Assembly (NCBI GenBank): GCA_016700175.1
Contig: CP065003.1
Location: 248,001-312,000, forward strand
Length of the DNA: 64,000 bases
Origin: Acidobacteriota bacterium
GTDB lineage: Bacteria; Acidobacteriota; Blastocatellia; Pyrinomonadales; Pyrinomonadaceae
Direction of reading: 5' to 3'
The notes below the pieces were generated by a model. That model did not search any database, was not told the origin of the DNA, and worked only from the letters and a program-made list of their open reading frames with translations. Of the stretch, positions 52,938-63,141 are shown piece after piece; the stretch's first letter is position 1; each line of letters opens with the position of its first letter. A program made the position numbers and the translations under genes.

Positions 52938-54122
52938 ATGAAGAGCCGGATCATCCCCTTCGCGGGAGTAATTGTGTTAGCGATCTCGATGGTTGCCGGT
53001 GTTTCGGCACAGGACGACAGCACTGTCACATCTGCGGCAGGAGATCTTTATGTGATATCCGCCAAAGCCGGCGGGATCAATTACGTTGAAGGATCAGCAG
53101 TTGCGAACAGAGCTGACGGCAAGGCCGGCAGGCTGATCAAGGGCGACCAGCTCGATGCCGGTGACGTGGTCGAGACCGGCGCGGATTCCCGCGTAGAGAT
53201 CCTCTTGAATCCGGGCTCGTTTGCAAGGCTTGACAGGAACACCCGGTTTGAACTTACGACGACAGATCTTGACGAGCTTCGACTCAAGGTTCTCTCGGGC
53301 AGCGCGATCTTTGAAGTGTTTGCCAGCGACGACTTCAGCGTTACGGTAAATACGCCGTTGAGCGAGTTCTACCTGATCAAGTCAGGCGTCTACCGCGTCG
53401 ATGTCCGCGCTGACGGAGTAGCTCGGCTTGAGGTGTGGAGAGGGAAGGCTGAGACCGCTGACGATGCTGACGGGACTCTCAAGAAGGGCAGGACCGCGAT
53501 GCTTGACGGCGGGGAGGTCGAGATAGCAAAGTTTGACCGCGACGACAAGGATGAATTTGAGCGCTGGTCAAAAGACCGTGCCGAACTGATCGCGAAGGCG
53601 AACAAGAAGCTCACGACCAAGAGACTCGAACCGTCGCTCCTATCCGGATTCCGTTCCGATGCCTGGGATTGCTACCAATCGATCGGCCTTTGGGTATACA
53701 GCACGCGATACGGCACGTACAGTTTCCTTCCGTTCGGTTACGGATGGCGTTCGCCGTACGGGATAGGATTGAGGACCAGCACGGGTATCTGTTTTGATCC
53801 GTCGTACTACTACGGAAGGCCATATCCGAGGTATTACGGGGGACGCAGACCTGTCGGTGGCGGCGGTGGAAACAGCGGCGGAGGCACACCGCCCTCGAAC
53901 CAGATACCGGCCGCGAACATCGACCGCGGACGACGCGCCACAACGCCTCCGTTCCGGAGGATGCAGCAATCCGGCGGGATCGACGTCAGACGGACGCCAT
54001 CGGCGCCTTCCTCGAGAGGAATTTTCCCGCCGCTGGGCTCTTCCGGAGGCAGATCCGGATTCCCGTCAAGCAGTTCGCCCGCATCGAAGTCGGAACCGAC
54101 CTCGAAGGGTAAGGACAACTAG
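52938..54122 (+). CDS. Secreted FecR-domain protein
   Basis: The protein (394 aa) has a signal peptide (MKSRIIPFAGVIVLAISMVAG), a FecR-like beta domain (about 30-160: LDAGDVVETGADSRVEILL, then LKVLSGSAIFEV), and a C-terminal Gly/Ser/Pro-rich, Tyr/Arg-rich region (YYYGRPYPRYYGG). FecR domains sense or scaffold in the envelope. The ATG at 52938 is preceded by GAGGAG and AAAGGA. A strong terminator follows. Confidence 0.8.
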   Translation: MKSRIIPFAGVIVLAISMVAGVSAQDDSTVTSAAGDLYVISAKAGGINYVEGSAVANRADGKAGRLIKGDQLDAGDVVETGADSRVEILLNPGSFARLDRNTRFELTTTDLDELRLKVLSGSAIFEVFASDDFSVTVNTPLSEFYLIKSGVYRVDVRADGVARLEVWRGKAETADDADGTLKKGRTAMLDGGEVEIAKFDRDDKDEFERWSKDRAELIAKANKKLTTKRLEPSLLSGFRSDAWDCYQSIGLWVYSTRYGTYSFLPFGYGWRSPYGIGLRTSTGICFDPSYYYGRPYPRYYGGRRPVGGGGGNSGGGTPPSNQIPAANIDRGRRATTPPFRRMQQSGGIDVRRTPSAPSSRGIFPPLGSSGGRSGFPSSSSPASKSEPTSKGKDN

Positions 54123-54147
54123 GACGCAAGAACAAAAATGGATCGAA

Positions 54148-54176
54148 GAGGCGGCTCGAACGGGCCGCCTCTTTTT
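54148..54176 (+). terminator. FecR gene terminator
   Basis: GAGGCGGC (54148-54155) pairs with GCCGCCTC (54164-54171), followed by five T residues. It lies just outside the convergent CPBP gene stop at 54175. Confidence 0.88.
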
Positions 54177-55032
54177 AGTTAAGGAGGTGGAGCGATTGGA
54201 CACTGGTCGGATCCACGGTGACTGGGATGTACGGTTGAATCAGCAGGAGTATTGACTGGAAGCCGTTAAAAACAAAATGAAAGACCACGCACGGAAGCAG
54301 ATTTCCGGTAAGCGCCCGGAGCCCGGTCAGTATCAGGCTCAGGAGCACGATGGAAAGGATCGTAGCTCCGTCCGGATAGTACTGCGCTACATGGACAAGC
54401 GCGAACACGAGCGTGACCGAAGCGACCGCCAGAGGCATCCCCATCGTCCGCTGGAAAGCTGAGTAAAGAACCCCTCTGTAAACCACCTCTTCCACAAGCG
54501 GCGCGGAGAACGTTGCGATCAGCGCGACACCGATCACCGCCGATCTGGAACTGCGGAGGATCCGCTGCATCTCGTTGTCCTGGGTCCCAAGAAGGAGAGT
54601 CATTGCGATAGCGAAGCAATAGACTCCTACAAAGATCAGTGCGCCGTGCCAGAACTTAAAGCCTCCCCATTTCCATCCAAGGACTTCCGTAAATCTGTAC
54701 TTGCTGAACCTTGTAACGATCGCCCAGCCGACTATGATCGTGACGACGTGAGCTCCAAAAGTACCTCCAAGCGCGAGCAGAACGGCGCTCGGATCGGAAA
54801 GGACGGCTTTCTGGAACTGGTCGCCCTCCATTTCCGAAAGTGCCGCGGATCCGAAATACGGGACCAGCAGAAAAACGGGGACGACGGTGATCAGGATCAC
54901 CGAGAGTATCCAGAAGAGCAGCGCCACAAGGGAGCCCCAGGGCGGGTCGTTCGGTGTCGGCTTTGTTGTCACGGGCGCGGCTGTCGGTTCCCGATGCTGG
55001 TATTCGGAGTTGGTCTTGGACGTTTCTTCCAC
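54175..55032 (-). CDS. CPBP family intramembrane metalloprotease
   Basis: The protein (285 aa) has about eight membrane helices. The glutamic intramembrane protease motifs are present: EEVVYRG (EExxxR), FALVHVAQ (FxxxH) and FHFVFNGFQS (HxxxN). GTG start at 55032; no internal ATG near the start fits. Bacterial CPBP proteins include CaaX-like prenyl proteases and bacteriocin-immunity proteins; the role here is unknown. Confidence 0.85.
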   Translation of the reverse strand: MEETSKTNSEYQHREPTAAPVTTKPTPNDPPWGSLVALLFWILSVILITVVPVFLLVPYFGSAALSEMEGDQFQKAVLSDPSAVLLALGGTFGAHVVTIIVGWAIVTRFSKYRFTEVLGWKWGGFKFWHGALIFVGVYCFAIAMTLLLGTQDNEMQRILRSSRSAVIGVALIATFSAPLVEEVVYRGVLYSAFQRTMGMPLAVASVTLVFALVHVAQYYPDGATILSIVLLSLILTGLRALTGNLLPCVVFHFVFNGFQSILLLIQPYIPVTVDPTSVQSLHLLN

Positions 55033-55138
55033 TTTTTTCTAAGGTTGTCTCCCCTTGTTTGAGGCAGGTGCCGTTGAGGCCGGAAATTGTTACGGAACGT
55101 GTTGAATTAAGTTTCAAAAGGCGCTAAGCTAAAAGCCC

Positions 55139-55963
55139 GTGGAAACGCACGGGAAAATCACCCAAAAAGAAGTTGTCGCGATCATCCCGGCCCGGATCTC
55201 TTCCGAAAGGCTGCCGGGAAAACTGTTGCTTGAAGCCGGCGGAAAACCTCTGATCGTGCACACGCTGGAGGCTGTCCGAGGATCCGAGCGGGTCTCCCGG
55301 GTAATCGTCGCAGTCGACGATTCGAAACTGATGAATGCGGTTTCGGAGGCCGGCGGCGAAGCCGTAATGACGTCTACTTCGCATCGGTCCGGCAGCGACC
55401 GGATCGCGGAGGTCGCATCGGTTCTTGAGGGCGACCCGATCATTGTCAACGTCCAGGGCGACGAGCCAATGATATCGCATTTGGTCATCGATGCGGCAGT
55501 CGACGCGCTGATCGCTGATGCAATGGCCGATATCGCGACGACGTGCGAGCCTATCATCGATGCCGGTGATGTGCTGAGCCCCGATGTTGTAAAGGTAGTT
55601 ACCGACGGTTCGGGCAGGGCGTTGTATTTCTCGAGGTCTCCGATCCCATATCCCAGAGACGCTGTTCGGCTTCACGGAAGCCTCGAAGCCGCGCTCGATT
55701 CGGACCCGGGCCTTTGCGCCGGATTCAGGAAACATACGGGTTTGTACGTGTTCCGGAAACACGCTCTTATGAAGTTCACAGGTCTCGAGCCGGCGGCTTC
55801 GGAGATCGCGGAAAGGCTTGAGCAGCTGCGGGCGATCGAGAACGGTATGATAATTAAGGTCGTCGAGGTCACTGAAAGCTCGATAGGCATCGACACCGAA
55901 GCCGATCTCGAAAGGTTCCGGGAAATGCTCGAGGCTCGAGAGGCCGAGAGAGCTTCCGCATGA
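55139..55963 (+). CDS. kdsB: 3-deoxy-manno-octulosonate cytidylyltransferase
   Basis: The enzyme (274 aa) activates KDO with CTP for lipopolysaccharide synthesis. The start VVAIIPARISSERLPGKLL, then VNVQGDEPMI, MADIATTCEPI and YFSRSPIPYPR, are diagnostic. GTG start at 55139. It overlaps the next gene by ATGA. With kdsA at the end of the window, LPS synthesis is supported. Confidence 0.94.
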   Translation: METHGKITQKEVVAIIPARISSERLPGKLLLEAGGKPLIVHTLEAVRGSERVSRVIVAVDDSKLMNAVSEAGGEAVMTSTSHRSGSDRIAEVASVLEGDPIIVNVQGDEPMISHLVIDAAVDALIADAMADIATTCEPIIDAGDVLSPDVVKVVTDGSGRALYFSRSPIPYPRDAVRLHGSLEAALDSDPGLCAGFRKHTGLYVFRKHALMKFTGLEPAASEIAERLEQLRAIENGMIIKVVEVTESSIGIDTEADLERFREMLEAREAERASA

Positions 55964-56262
55964 GCGAACTAGCCGGACTGGCCTTTTTCGTATTGCTCGC
56001 GGCAGGCGCACTCTTCGGGCTTCGATCGCTCGCAAAGAAGCGGACAAGGACCGAGAGCGAATTTGAAAAGGGCGTTGAGGAGAGCGCGTCGCTGGTCGGC
56101 GCCGGTGTAAAAGCGCTTCAGGGGATTCTCGATCCGGGAGAGAGAAAGGGAAAAGAGGCGATAACGGAGCTCAGACAAGGCAGGTACAAGAAACGAAGCG
56201 GAGCGGACGAGGACGCGGATCGGACCCGCGGTCCCGGAAGCGAGAATAGTTTGGATAACTGA
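55960..56262 (+). CDS. Small hypothetical membrane protein
   Basis: The protein (100 aa) has one N-terminal membrane helix (LAGLAFFVLLAAGALFGL) and a charged, probably cytoplasmic helical tail. Start overlaps the kdsB stop (ATGA), and pyrG begins 22 bp later, so it belongs to this operon. No family is recognised. Confidence 0.7.
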   Translation: MSELAGLAFFVLLAAGALFGLRSLAKKRTRTESEFEKGVEESASLVGAGVKALQGILDPGERKGKEAITELRQGRYKKRSGADEDADRTRGPGSENSLDN

Positions 56263-56284
56263 TCGCCGGATCAGAAGGGGGAAA

Positions 56285-58009
56285 ATGACCGAAAAGCAGA
56301 CCAAATACATATTTGTAACCGGAGGCGTCGTTTCCAGCCTCGGAAAGGGGCTGGCGGCGGCGTCGATCGGCTGCCTTATGGAGTCCCGGGGCGCGAAGGT
56401 TACGTTGATGAAGCTCGATCCGTACATCAACGTCGATCCCGGAACGATGTCGCCATTCCAGCACGGCGAGGTTTTCGTTACCGATGACGGCGCGGAGACG
56501 GACCTTGACCTGGGCCACTACGAGCGGTTCACGAACGCAAAAATGTCGCAGGCGAATAACTGGACAAGCGGCCGTATCTATCTTTCGGTCATTGAAAAGG
56601 AGCGCCGGGGCGACTATCTGGGCAAAACGATCCAGGTCATCCCCCATATCACCGACGAGATCAAGATGGCCATCCGCGAGCTCGCGGACAAGGAAGATTC
56701 GGACATCGTGATATGCGAGATAGGCGGAACGGTGGGCGACATCGAGTCGCTGCCGTTTATGGAAGCCATTCGCCAGATGGGCAACGAGGAGGGCCGCAAC
56801 AACGTGATCTTCGTTCACGTGACGCTCGTGCCGTTCATCGCCGCTGCAGGCGAGTTGAAGACCAAACCGACCCAGCACAGCGTACGCGAACTGCGCGAGA
56901 TCGGTATCGCGCCGGATATTCTCCTGTGCCGGTCCGACCGTCCGCTTCCACTGGAGCTCCGGAAGAAGATCGCTCTGTTCTGCAATGTCGAGGAAGGTGC
57001 CGTTATCTCGGCGCTCGACGTCGGCACGATCTACGAGGTCCCTCTCGCCCTTCACGAACAGGAGCTGGATTCGCTCATCGTAAGGGCGCTTCACCTTGAA
57101 GAGGAATTCCCTCACGCCGAGCTAAAGGATTGGCGCGAACTCGTGTCTACGATCAAGGAGCCCTCTGAAGGCGCCGTGAAGATCGGGATCGTCGGGAAGT
57201 ATGTCGAACTGGAAGATTCGTACAAGTCGCTTCGCGAGGCGCTTACACACGCCGGCGTCGCGAATAACCTGAGAGTAAAGATCGAGTGGCTGGAATCGGA
57301 GAACCTTATGAAAGAAGGTTACGAATCCGATCTGCAGGATTTCGACGCGATCCTTGTGCCCGGCGGATTCGGGAAGCGGGGCGTTCCGGGGATGATCCGG
57401 GCGATCAAGTACGCCAGGCAGTCGCGGACTCCGTACTTCGGTATCTGCCTCGGAATGCAGACCGCCTGCATCGAGTACGCGAGAAACGTCTGCGGCATCA
57501 CGGACGCGGATTCCACCGAGTTCAACGAGAATACGCCGCATCCTGTGATCTTCAAGCTGCGCGACCTTGTCGACGTTGAGGAGCTCGGCGGTACGATGAG
57601 GCTCGGGGCCTGGGACTGCGAGCTTAAGGAAGACTCGCTCGCACGCGAGATCTACGGCGACGTGCCGAAGATCTCGGAAAGACACCGCCATCGATTCGAG
57701 TTCAATCCCGAGTATCGTGACGAACTTGAAAGGCACGGCCTCGTATTCAGCGGCATCTCGCCGAATCGAAAGTTCGTGGAGATGATCGAACTGCCGCGCG
57801 ATGTCCATCCGTTCTTCGTCGCGTGCCAGTTCCATCCGGAATACAAGTCGAAGCCGCTCAAGGTTCATCCTCTGTTCGATAACTTCGTTCGTGCGGCGTG
57901 GCAGAACCGTATGGACAGCGAAAACCTCAATGTTGAAGAGACTGAAGAGTCGGTCGCGATCAAGGAGCCGTCCGAATCGCAGACCGCCGCAGTTTCGTCG
58001 GAAGAATAG
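56285..58009 (+). CDS. pyrG: CTP synthase
   Basis: The enzyme (574 aa) makes CTP from UTP using glutamine. N-terminal synthase domain (YIFVTGGVVSSLGKGLAAAS) and C-terminal class I glutamine amidotransferase with the nucleophile in FGICLGMQTACIEYA and His/Glu in QFHPEYKS. Ribosome binding site AAGGGG. Supplies the CTP used by KdsB in the same operon. Strong terminator follows. Confidence 0.96.
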   Translation: MTEKQTKYIFVTGGVVSSLGKGLAAASIGCLMESRGAKVTLMKLDPYINVDPGTMSPFQHGEVFVTDDGAETDLDLGHYERFTNAKMSQANNWTSGRIYLSVIEKERRGDYLGKTIQVIPHITDEIKMAIRELADKEDSDIVICEIGGTVGDIESLPFMEAIRQMGNEEGRNNVIFVHVTLVPFIAAAGELKTKPTQHSVRELREIGIAPDILLCRSDRPLPLELRKKIALFCNVEEGAVISALDVGTIYEVPLALHEQELDSLIVRALHLEEEFPHAELKDWRELVSTIKEPSEGAVKIGIVGKYVELEDSYKSLREALTHAGVANNLRVKIEWLESENLMKEGYESDLQDFDAILVPGGFGKRGVPGMIRAIKYARQSRTPYFGICLGMQTACIEYARNVCGITDADSTEFNENTPHPVIFKLRDLVDVEELGGTMRLGAWDCELKEDSLAREIYGDVPKISERHRHRFEFNPEYRDELERHGLVFSGISPNRKFVEMIELPRDVHPFFVACQFHPEYKSKPLKVHPLFDNFVRAAWQNRMDSENLNVEETEESVAIKEPSESQTAAVSSEE

Positions 58010-58036
58010 CGAGACCGCACATCGGTCCGTCCGTCG

Positions 58037-58067
58037 GCGCCCCGGTTTTTCCCGGGGCGCTTTTTTT
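58037..58067 (+). terminator. pyrG terminator
   Basis: GCGCCCCGG (58037-58045) pairs with CCGGGGCGC (58052-58060), followed by seven T residues. Confidence 0.93.
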
Positions 58068-58455
58068 ACGAAATTTCGTCCGCTCAAACGGAGAATTGTA
58101 TTGAAGCCGTTCCACGGTCCCTGACGGCACCCGCCTGCGTCTCAAATGAATCTCAAATCGGCGCGGAAAGACTCGGCAGGTCCCCGCCAAATCCCTCCAA
58201 AAATTCACAACGGTTGCCCCGCGGCGCCCTAAAACCTTTCTCAATATGCCCGACACTTCGGATTTTAGGCGGAGAGCGGAATGATGGTTGCCGATCACCG
58301 AGCGTGGAACCTATTGATAACAGGAGATTTACGAAGTCGGATATCGTCCGTACCGTTGAACGCAAGTTCGACGGATCGGCTCAGATTCAACGACCGGGCG
58401 GAATGGGCCGCCGGTCTCCTCGATCGGTTCCGGATAACAAACAAGGAGAGGGAAT
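58068..58455. other. Gene-free leader region of the TonB-receptor gene
   Basis: About 390 bp with no convincing gene, tandem repeat or RNA structure. A good ribosome binding site (AAGGAGAGGGAAT) lies at its right end. It probably carries the promoter and long leader of the receptor gene, but no clear -35/-10 pair was seen. Confidence 0.5.
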
Positions 58456-61400
58456 ATGAGGAAATTCATCTTTTCCATCGCCGCGATCGGCATCTTCGCT
58501 GCCTCCGTTCTGGCTCAGACCACGACGGGAAGGCTGTTGGGAAACGTCTCGGGGCCTGACGGGCTTTTGCCCGGCGCCACCGTGACGCTCACCGACAACC
58601 AGACCGGCAGGAGCCAAACCACGGTCGCGAACGAAAGCGGTGCTTACAAATTCGAAAACGTGACATTCGGCGTGTATACGGTCAGGATATCGGCTGACGG
58701 TTTCAAGACCTTCGTCGCGAACGACGTCAAGATCGACGCCAACCGCGAATACACGCTGAATCCGACGCTCGAGATAGGCGATGTGAACATCGAGGTCACC
58801 GTCGAGGCCGGCGCGGACCTCGTAAATGCGAGCAACGCCGAACTGAGCACAACCGTGAGCCCTAAACAGGTGCTGGACCTTCCGATAAACGGAAGGAACC
58901 CGCTCGGGCTCTTAAACCTTCAGGCGGGCGTCAATCCGACCTCGAGCTCCATCAACGGACAGCGTTCGTCCTCGGCCAACTATACGAGGGACGGGGTGAA
59001 CGTCCAGGACAACTTCATAAGGACCGGCGGATTCGTCCAGGACCGACCGACGGTCGATGACACCGGCGAGTTCACCGTGGCCACGCAGAACGCGGGCGCC
59101 GAGCTCGGAAACGGCGGTTCAACGCAGGTCCAGCTCGTTACTCCGAGAGGCGGCAGCGACTTTCACGGAGCCGGCTTCATTTACAACCGCAATTCAAGGT
59201 TCGCCGCGAACACTTTCGGAAACAATGCGACGAACACTCCGAGACCGTTCCTGAACAGGAACCAGTTCGGCGGCAAGGTCGGCGGACCGCTGCCGATCCC
59301 CGGCTTCGGGCAGGGAACACCGGCCTTCTTCAAGGACAAGGGATTCTTCTTTGTTGCCTATGAGAGGTTCGTACTTAGGCAGACATCGCCGAATACGAAC
59401 CGTGTGCTTCTGGCCCCGTTCCGAGACGGCTCTTTCAGCTACATAAGAGCAGACAACGGACAGGTTCAGAACGTGAACATTCTGAGCGGGACCGGGCTCG
59501 ATCTTTCGTCTCCGGCCAACGTCGCGCTCTTCGCCGCTGCCGGCGGTACGCTGGGAGTCGATCCGACGATCCAGTCGCGATTCCTTGCACCGACGCCGAC
59601 AAGCGGGAACTCGACTCTTCAGAACTTCCTTTCGACCGGTGCGGCGGTCACTCAGACACTGAACAACAACCAATCGAACAACACGCTCAGGAACTCCCTG
59701 ACGATGAGGTTCGACGTGGACATCAACGACCGGAACAGCGTGTACTTCGTCCACAAGTGGAACGACGACTTCAACGACCGACCGGACGCGGATGCGGGTT
59801 TCGGAACGAGCCCCTTCGCGACCCAGACGGCCACGACGCGTTTCTTCTCCGGCAACTACTCAACCGTGATCGGAAACAGCTTCACGAACTCGTTCACCGC
59901 GGCGTATGTGACGGCCGATCCCTTTTTCAACGAGTCTCCTTCGTTCCCGACGGACTTCCTGATAGGAGGTCTGCCGCTCGGCCTTTCAACGCCCGAACCC
60001 GTGTTCCAGGACCAGGGCCGCGAGACCGAACAGGTGACTTTCCGCAACGACTCTTCGTACACCTTGAAAGACCACACTTTCAGGTTCGGATTTGAGAGCA
60101 ACTTCCAGAATTTCCTCTCGCAAACGAACTTTACCAAGGTGCCGGTCTATACGATCAGCAACACGGGCAACACGAACACTCCGCAGCTTGACCCGGCGCT
60201 TTTCCCGGGAGGCATCAGCGGAACCGACAGGTCCATCGCAAACAGCCTCCGTTACCTGCTTGGCGGCATCGTCGGCGGCGGCACGGTGCAGGCGAACTTC
60301 GTGGACGCGTCCACAGGCCCTGTCATTGGCGCGCCTGCGTTCAAGAAGTACCAGTACGGAGTTCACGGCCTTTATGTCACCGATCAGTGGAGGGTTACTC
60401 CCCAACTGACGTTGAACCTGGGTCTTCGGTGGGACTATCACTCGCCGCTGGAGAACCCCGATCAGGTGTTCCTTGAACCGGATCTGCGAGGTGCAAACTC
60501 GTTCGAGGAAGTAAGGCAAGCCCTGCTCGATCCTACGGGACAGCTCGTGCTTCTCGGTACCAGCGCAGGAAAGCCCGGCCGGTTCACGAAGCCCGATCTC
60601 AACAACTTCGGGCCGGTGCTGGGATTCGCGTATTCGTCGATCGACGGACGCGGTTTCCTCGGAACCATTCTTGGGCGCAACGGCGTGCTGCGAGGCGGGT
60701 TCCGGATGTCCTACATCAACGACGAATACGTGCAGTCGCTCGAGAACGCGGGCGGAGCCAACGACGGGCTGAACTTCACGGTTCCGGCTCTGCAGAACGG
60801 CTCGGCATCGCTGAACGCAAGGTTCAACAACCTTCCGGGATTCACGACCCCTTCGGTTCAGATCCCGTTCAGCTTCGCCGCCGCGAACGCGGCCAACGGT
60901 CTCTTCACGAACACGATCTTTGCCGCGGATCCGAATCTCCAGACCCAGAAGAACATGGAATATAACTTCGGGATCCAGAGGGAACTCGGGTTCGGCACCG
61001 TGGTCGAGCTGAGGTACGTGGGCGGCCAAAGCGACAGTCTTTGGAGAGGTATCGACTTCAACCAGGTCGAAATCAACGCCGGCGGCTTCCTGAACGACTT
61101 CCTCACAGCGAGGAACAACTGCAGGATAGCGATCGACAACTTCAATACGACCAATCCCGGTCAGCCGATCAGGACGATGGACCAGGGCTGCTCAGCGGCT
61201 GAGATGGCGGGATCTGCAATGCTTCCCGGCCAGGCTGCGGTCGGACCCACTGTCGGACCGCTCCTCGGAGCAGGTATCGTCCGCGACTACATCCAGCGCG
61301 GGATCGTCGGCGAGATGGCCCAGCTGTACATCATCAACGGACTCGACGGGTTCGGAGGCGCCAACTTCAGGCCCAATCCGAACGGCGGGAACATCGATCT

Positions 61401-62250
61401 ATTGTTCAACTCGGGCAAGTATCGATACAACGCTCTCCAGTTCGAGATCCGGAAGCGATTCAGCGACGGCCTTTCGTTCCAGGGCAATTACACCTGGCAG
61501 AAGATCCTTGCGGACGTGCCGAACGACACCCAGGCTCGTTTCCAGGCATATCTGGACATCAACGATCCTGGTCTCGAGTATTCGCGTGCGGATTACGATC
61601 GCAAACACACGATCAACATCAACACGAATTACGAGCTTCCGTTCGGAAGAGGCAAGGCGTTCTTCAACCAGGGCGGCATCGTCGACAAGCTGATCGGCGG
61701 ATGGCAGCTGACATCGATCGTCAACATCAGTTCGGGGCCTCCGATATCCATCAAGGACATCAACGGGACCCTGAACCGCACGGGACGCTCGAACCGTCAG
61801 ACGGCCAATTCGTCGCTCAGCCCGAGCGAGATAGACGATCTGATCGGAATCTTCCATCAGAACGGCGTGGTCTATTTCATCGATCCTTCGGTGATAGGAC
61901 CTGACGGCTCGGCGACGAACGGCAACCTCGAAGGGACTCCGAACTCGTTGTTCCCGGGGCAGGTCTTCTTCAGGGCTCAGCCCGGAACGACCGGCCTGCT
62001 TCCGAGGGCGTTCATAGACGGTCCCTGGTATTTCAACTGGGACGCGGGACTCTTGAAGAACATCTCGTTCGGCGAAAGAGTGAGGATCCAGCTTCGAGCT
62101 GAAGCCTTCAACGTGCTGAACACGACGAACTTCCAGATCGCGGAGAACACTGCGACGTTCGATATCGATTCGACGACGTTTGGACAGATACCTCTGGCAA
62201 ACACTTACAGCCCGAGGATCATGCAGTTCGCGTTCAGGATCGAGTTCTAG
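58456..62250 (+). CDS. TonB-dependent receptor, Oar-like, with carboxypeptidase-regulatory N-domain
   Basis: The protein (1264 aa) has a signal peptide (MRKFIFSIAAIGIFAASVLAQ), a CarboxypepD_reg-like domain (about 25-110: TGRLLGNVSGPDGLLPGATV), a plug-like region, and a very long beta-barrel ending with FAFRIEF (terminal aromatic). Proteins of this Oar type take up large substrates or act as adhesins and are expanded in Acidobacteria. A good AAGGAG is placed before the ATG. Confidence 0.88.
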   Translation: MRKFIFSIAAIGIFAASVLAQTTTGRLLGNVSGPDGLLPGATVTLTDNQTGRSQTTVANESGAYKFENVTFGVYTVRISADGFKTFVANDVKIDANREYTLNPTLEIGDVNIEVTVEAGADLVNASNAELSTTVSPKQVLDLPINGRNPLGLLNLQAGVNPTSSSINGQRSSSANYTRDGVNVQDNFIRTGGFVQDRPTVDDTGEFTVATQNAGAELGNGGSTQVQLVTPRGGSDFHGAGFIYNRNSRFAANTFGNNATNTPRPFLNRNQFGGKVGGPLPIPGFGQGTPAFFKDKGFFFVAYERFVLRQTSPNTNRVLLAPFRDGSFSYIRADNGQVQNVNILSGTGLDLSSPANVALFAAAGGTLGVDPTIQSRFLAPTPTSGNSTLQNFLSTGAAVTQTLNNNQSNNTLRNSLTMRFDVDINDRNSVYFVHKWNDDFNDRPDADAGFGTSPFATQTATTRFFSGNYSTVIGNSFTNSFTAAYVTADPFFNESPSFPTDFLIGGLPLGLSTPEPVFQDQGRETEQVTFRNDSSYTLKDHTFRFGFESNFQNFLSQTNFTKVPVYTISNTGNTNTPQLDPALFPGGISGTDRSIANSLRYLLGGIVGGGTVQANFVDASTGPVIGAPAFKKYQYGVHGLYVTDQWRVTPQLTLNLGLRWDYHSPLENPDQVFLEPDLRGANSFEEVRQALLDPTGQLVLLGTSAGKPGRFTKPDLNNFGPVLGFAYSSIDGRGFLGTILGRNGVLRGGFRMSYINDEYVQSLENAGGANDGLNFTVPALQNGSASLNARFNNLPGFTTPSVQIPFSFAAANAANGLFTNTIFAADPNLQTQKNMEYNFGIQRELGFGTVVELRYVGGQSDSLWRGIDFNQVEINAGGFLNDFLTARNNCRIAIDNFNTTNPGQPIRTMDQGCSAAEMAGSAMLPGQAAVGPTVGPLLGAGIVRDYIQRGIVGEMAQLYIINGLDGFGGANFRPNPNGGNIDLLFNSGKYRYNALQFEIRKRFSDGLSFQGNYTWQKILADVPNDTQARFQAYLDINDPGLEYSRADYDRKHTININTNYELPFGRGKAFFNQGGIVDKLIGGWQLTSIVNISSGPPISIKDINGTLNRTGRSNRQTANSSLSPSEIDDLIGIFHQNGVVYFIDPSVIGPDGSATNGNLEGTPNSLFPGQVFFRAQPGTTGLLPRAFIDGPWYFNWDAGLLKNISFGERVRIQLRAEAFNVLNTTNFQIAENTATFDIDSTTFGQIPLANTYSPRIMQFAFRIEF

Positions 62251-62304
62251 GTCTATTTTTCCGTGAGGACAATTCACTCCTAAGCAGGTGATGACTCACA
62301 ATTG

Positions 62305-62336
62305 GCCCGCCGGTCGCGAGATCGGCGGGCATTTTT
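62305..62336 (+). terminator. Terminator of the TonB-receptor gene
   Basis: GCCCGCCG (62305-62312) pairs with CGGCGGGC (62323-62330), followed by ATTTTT. Confidence 0.88.
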
Positions 62337-62340
62337 AACG

Positions 62341-62473
<133 letters not shown>

Positions 62474-62506
62474 GGAGTTGCGGATGATTCAGCAGGTATC
62501 ATCCTC

Positions 62507-62590
62507 ATTGACCATTGACCATTGACCATTGACCATTGACCATTGACCATTGACCATTGACCATTGACCACTTACCACTGACCATTGAAT
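62507..62590 (+). repeat. 7-bp tandem array (ATTGACC)
   Basis: Nine perfect ATTGACC units (62507-62569), then ACTTACC, ACTGACC and ATTGAAT. It is a different heptamer from the array 34 bp away. Confidence 0.96.
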
Positions 62591-62720
62591 AGCGCCATCG
62601 GCGCCTGATGTTAATAGCAACGCGAGGAATGGGATCCCCCGGCTCCGTAGGAGCCAGATGTCTGTAGCACACGAATGCCCCCTGATATCCAAGCCGCTTC
62701 AGCGGCGAGGGATTTGACCG
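62591..62720. repeat. REP-like element
   Basis: Contains GCGCCATCGGCGCC, GGCTCCGTAGGAGCC and GCCGCTTCAGCGGC palindromes separated by about 40 bp, typical of dispersed palindromic elements near gene ends. No gene is supported. Confidence 0.6.
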
Positions 62721-62779
62721 CAAGGCTCACGGCGATTGCCTGGATTAATTGCCAGGACCATCAATATACTCTTCGCTCA

Positions 62780-63007
62780 ATGGCTTTTCTGGTGGGAATT
62801 GTTTGTTTGATCGTTGGAGTGCTCTTCGTTGTATTTCGCGAGCCCATAGGGCAGGCCTGCGATGAATGGGATTCCAAAGCCGCATCAATGATCGTTCCCA
62901 GATTTCTAAGGATTCCCTGGCCCAGCAACGTTTACACAGTTTCGTTTTTCGGTTTCCTGTTCATCGCTGCGGGAATTTATGGGATCTACAAAGCGCTGTT
63001 CGAATAA
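62780..63007 (+). CDS. Small two-helix membrane protein
   Basis: The protein (75 aa) starts MAFLVGIVCLIVGVLFVVF and ends with a second helix (VSFFGFLFIAAGIYGIY). The ATG at 62780 is preferred over an earlier one inside REP DNA (62675). No family recognised. Confidence 0.55.
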   Translation: MAFLVGIVCLIVGVLFVVFREPIGQACDEWDSKAASMIVPRFLRIPWPSNVYTVSFFGFLFIAAGIYGIYKALFE

Positions 63008-63141
63008 GGGTGGAACGTAGGAAGTTCTAATTCGCTTATTCTTCGAGTGCAGCCCTCCCGTACAGTCAGGCTTCCGACACCGTCCACCTAATGCCTTCAA
63101 TTCTTGCACCTCAAATTCAACCGTAGTAAGTTTCAATCTTT

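Noticed and set aside
58214..58559. Plus-strand small frames before the TonB receptor
   Set aside because: No ribosome binding site, poor composition, and overlap with the receptor's own start signals.
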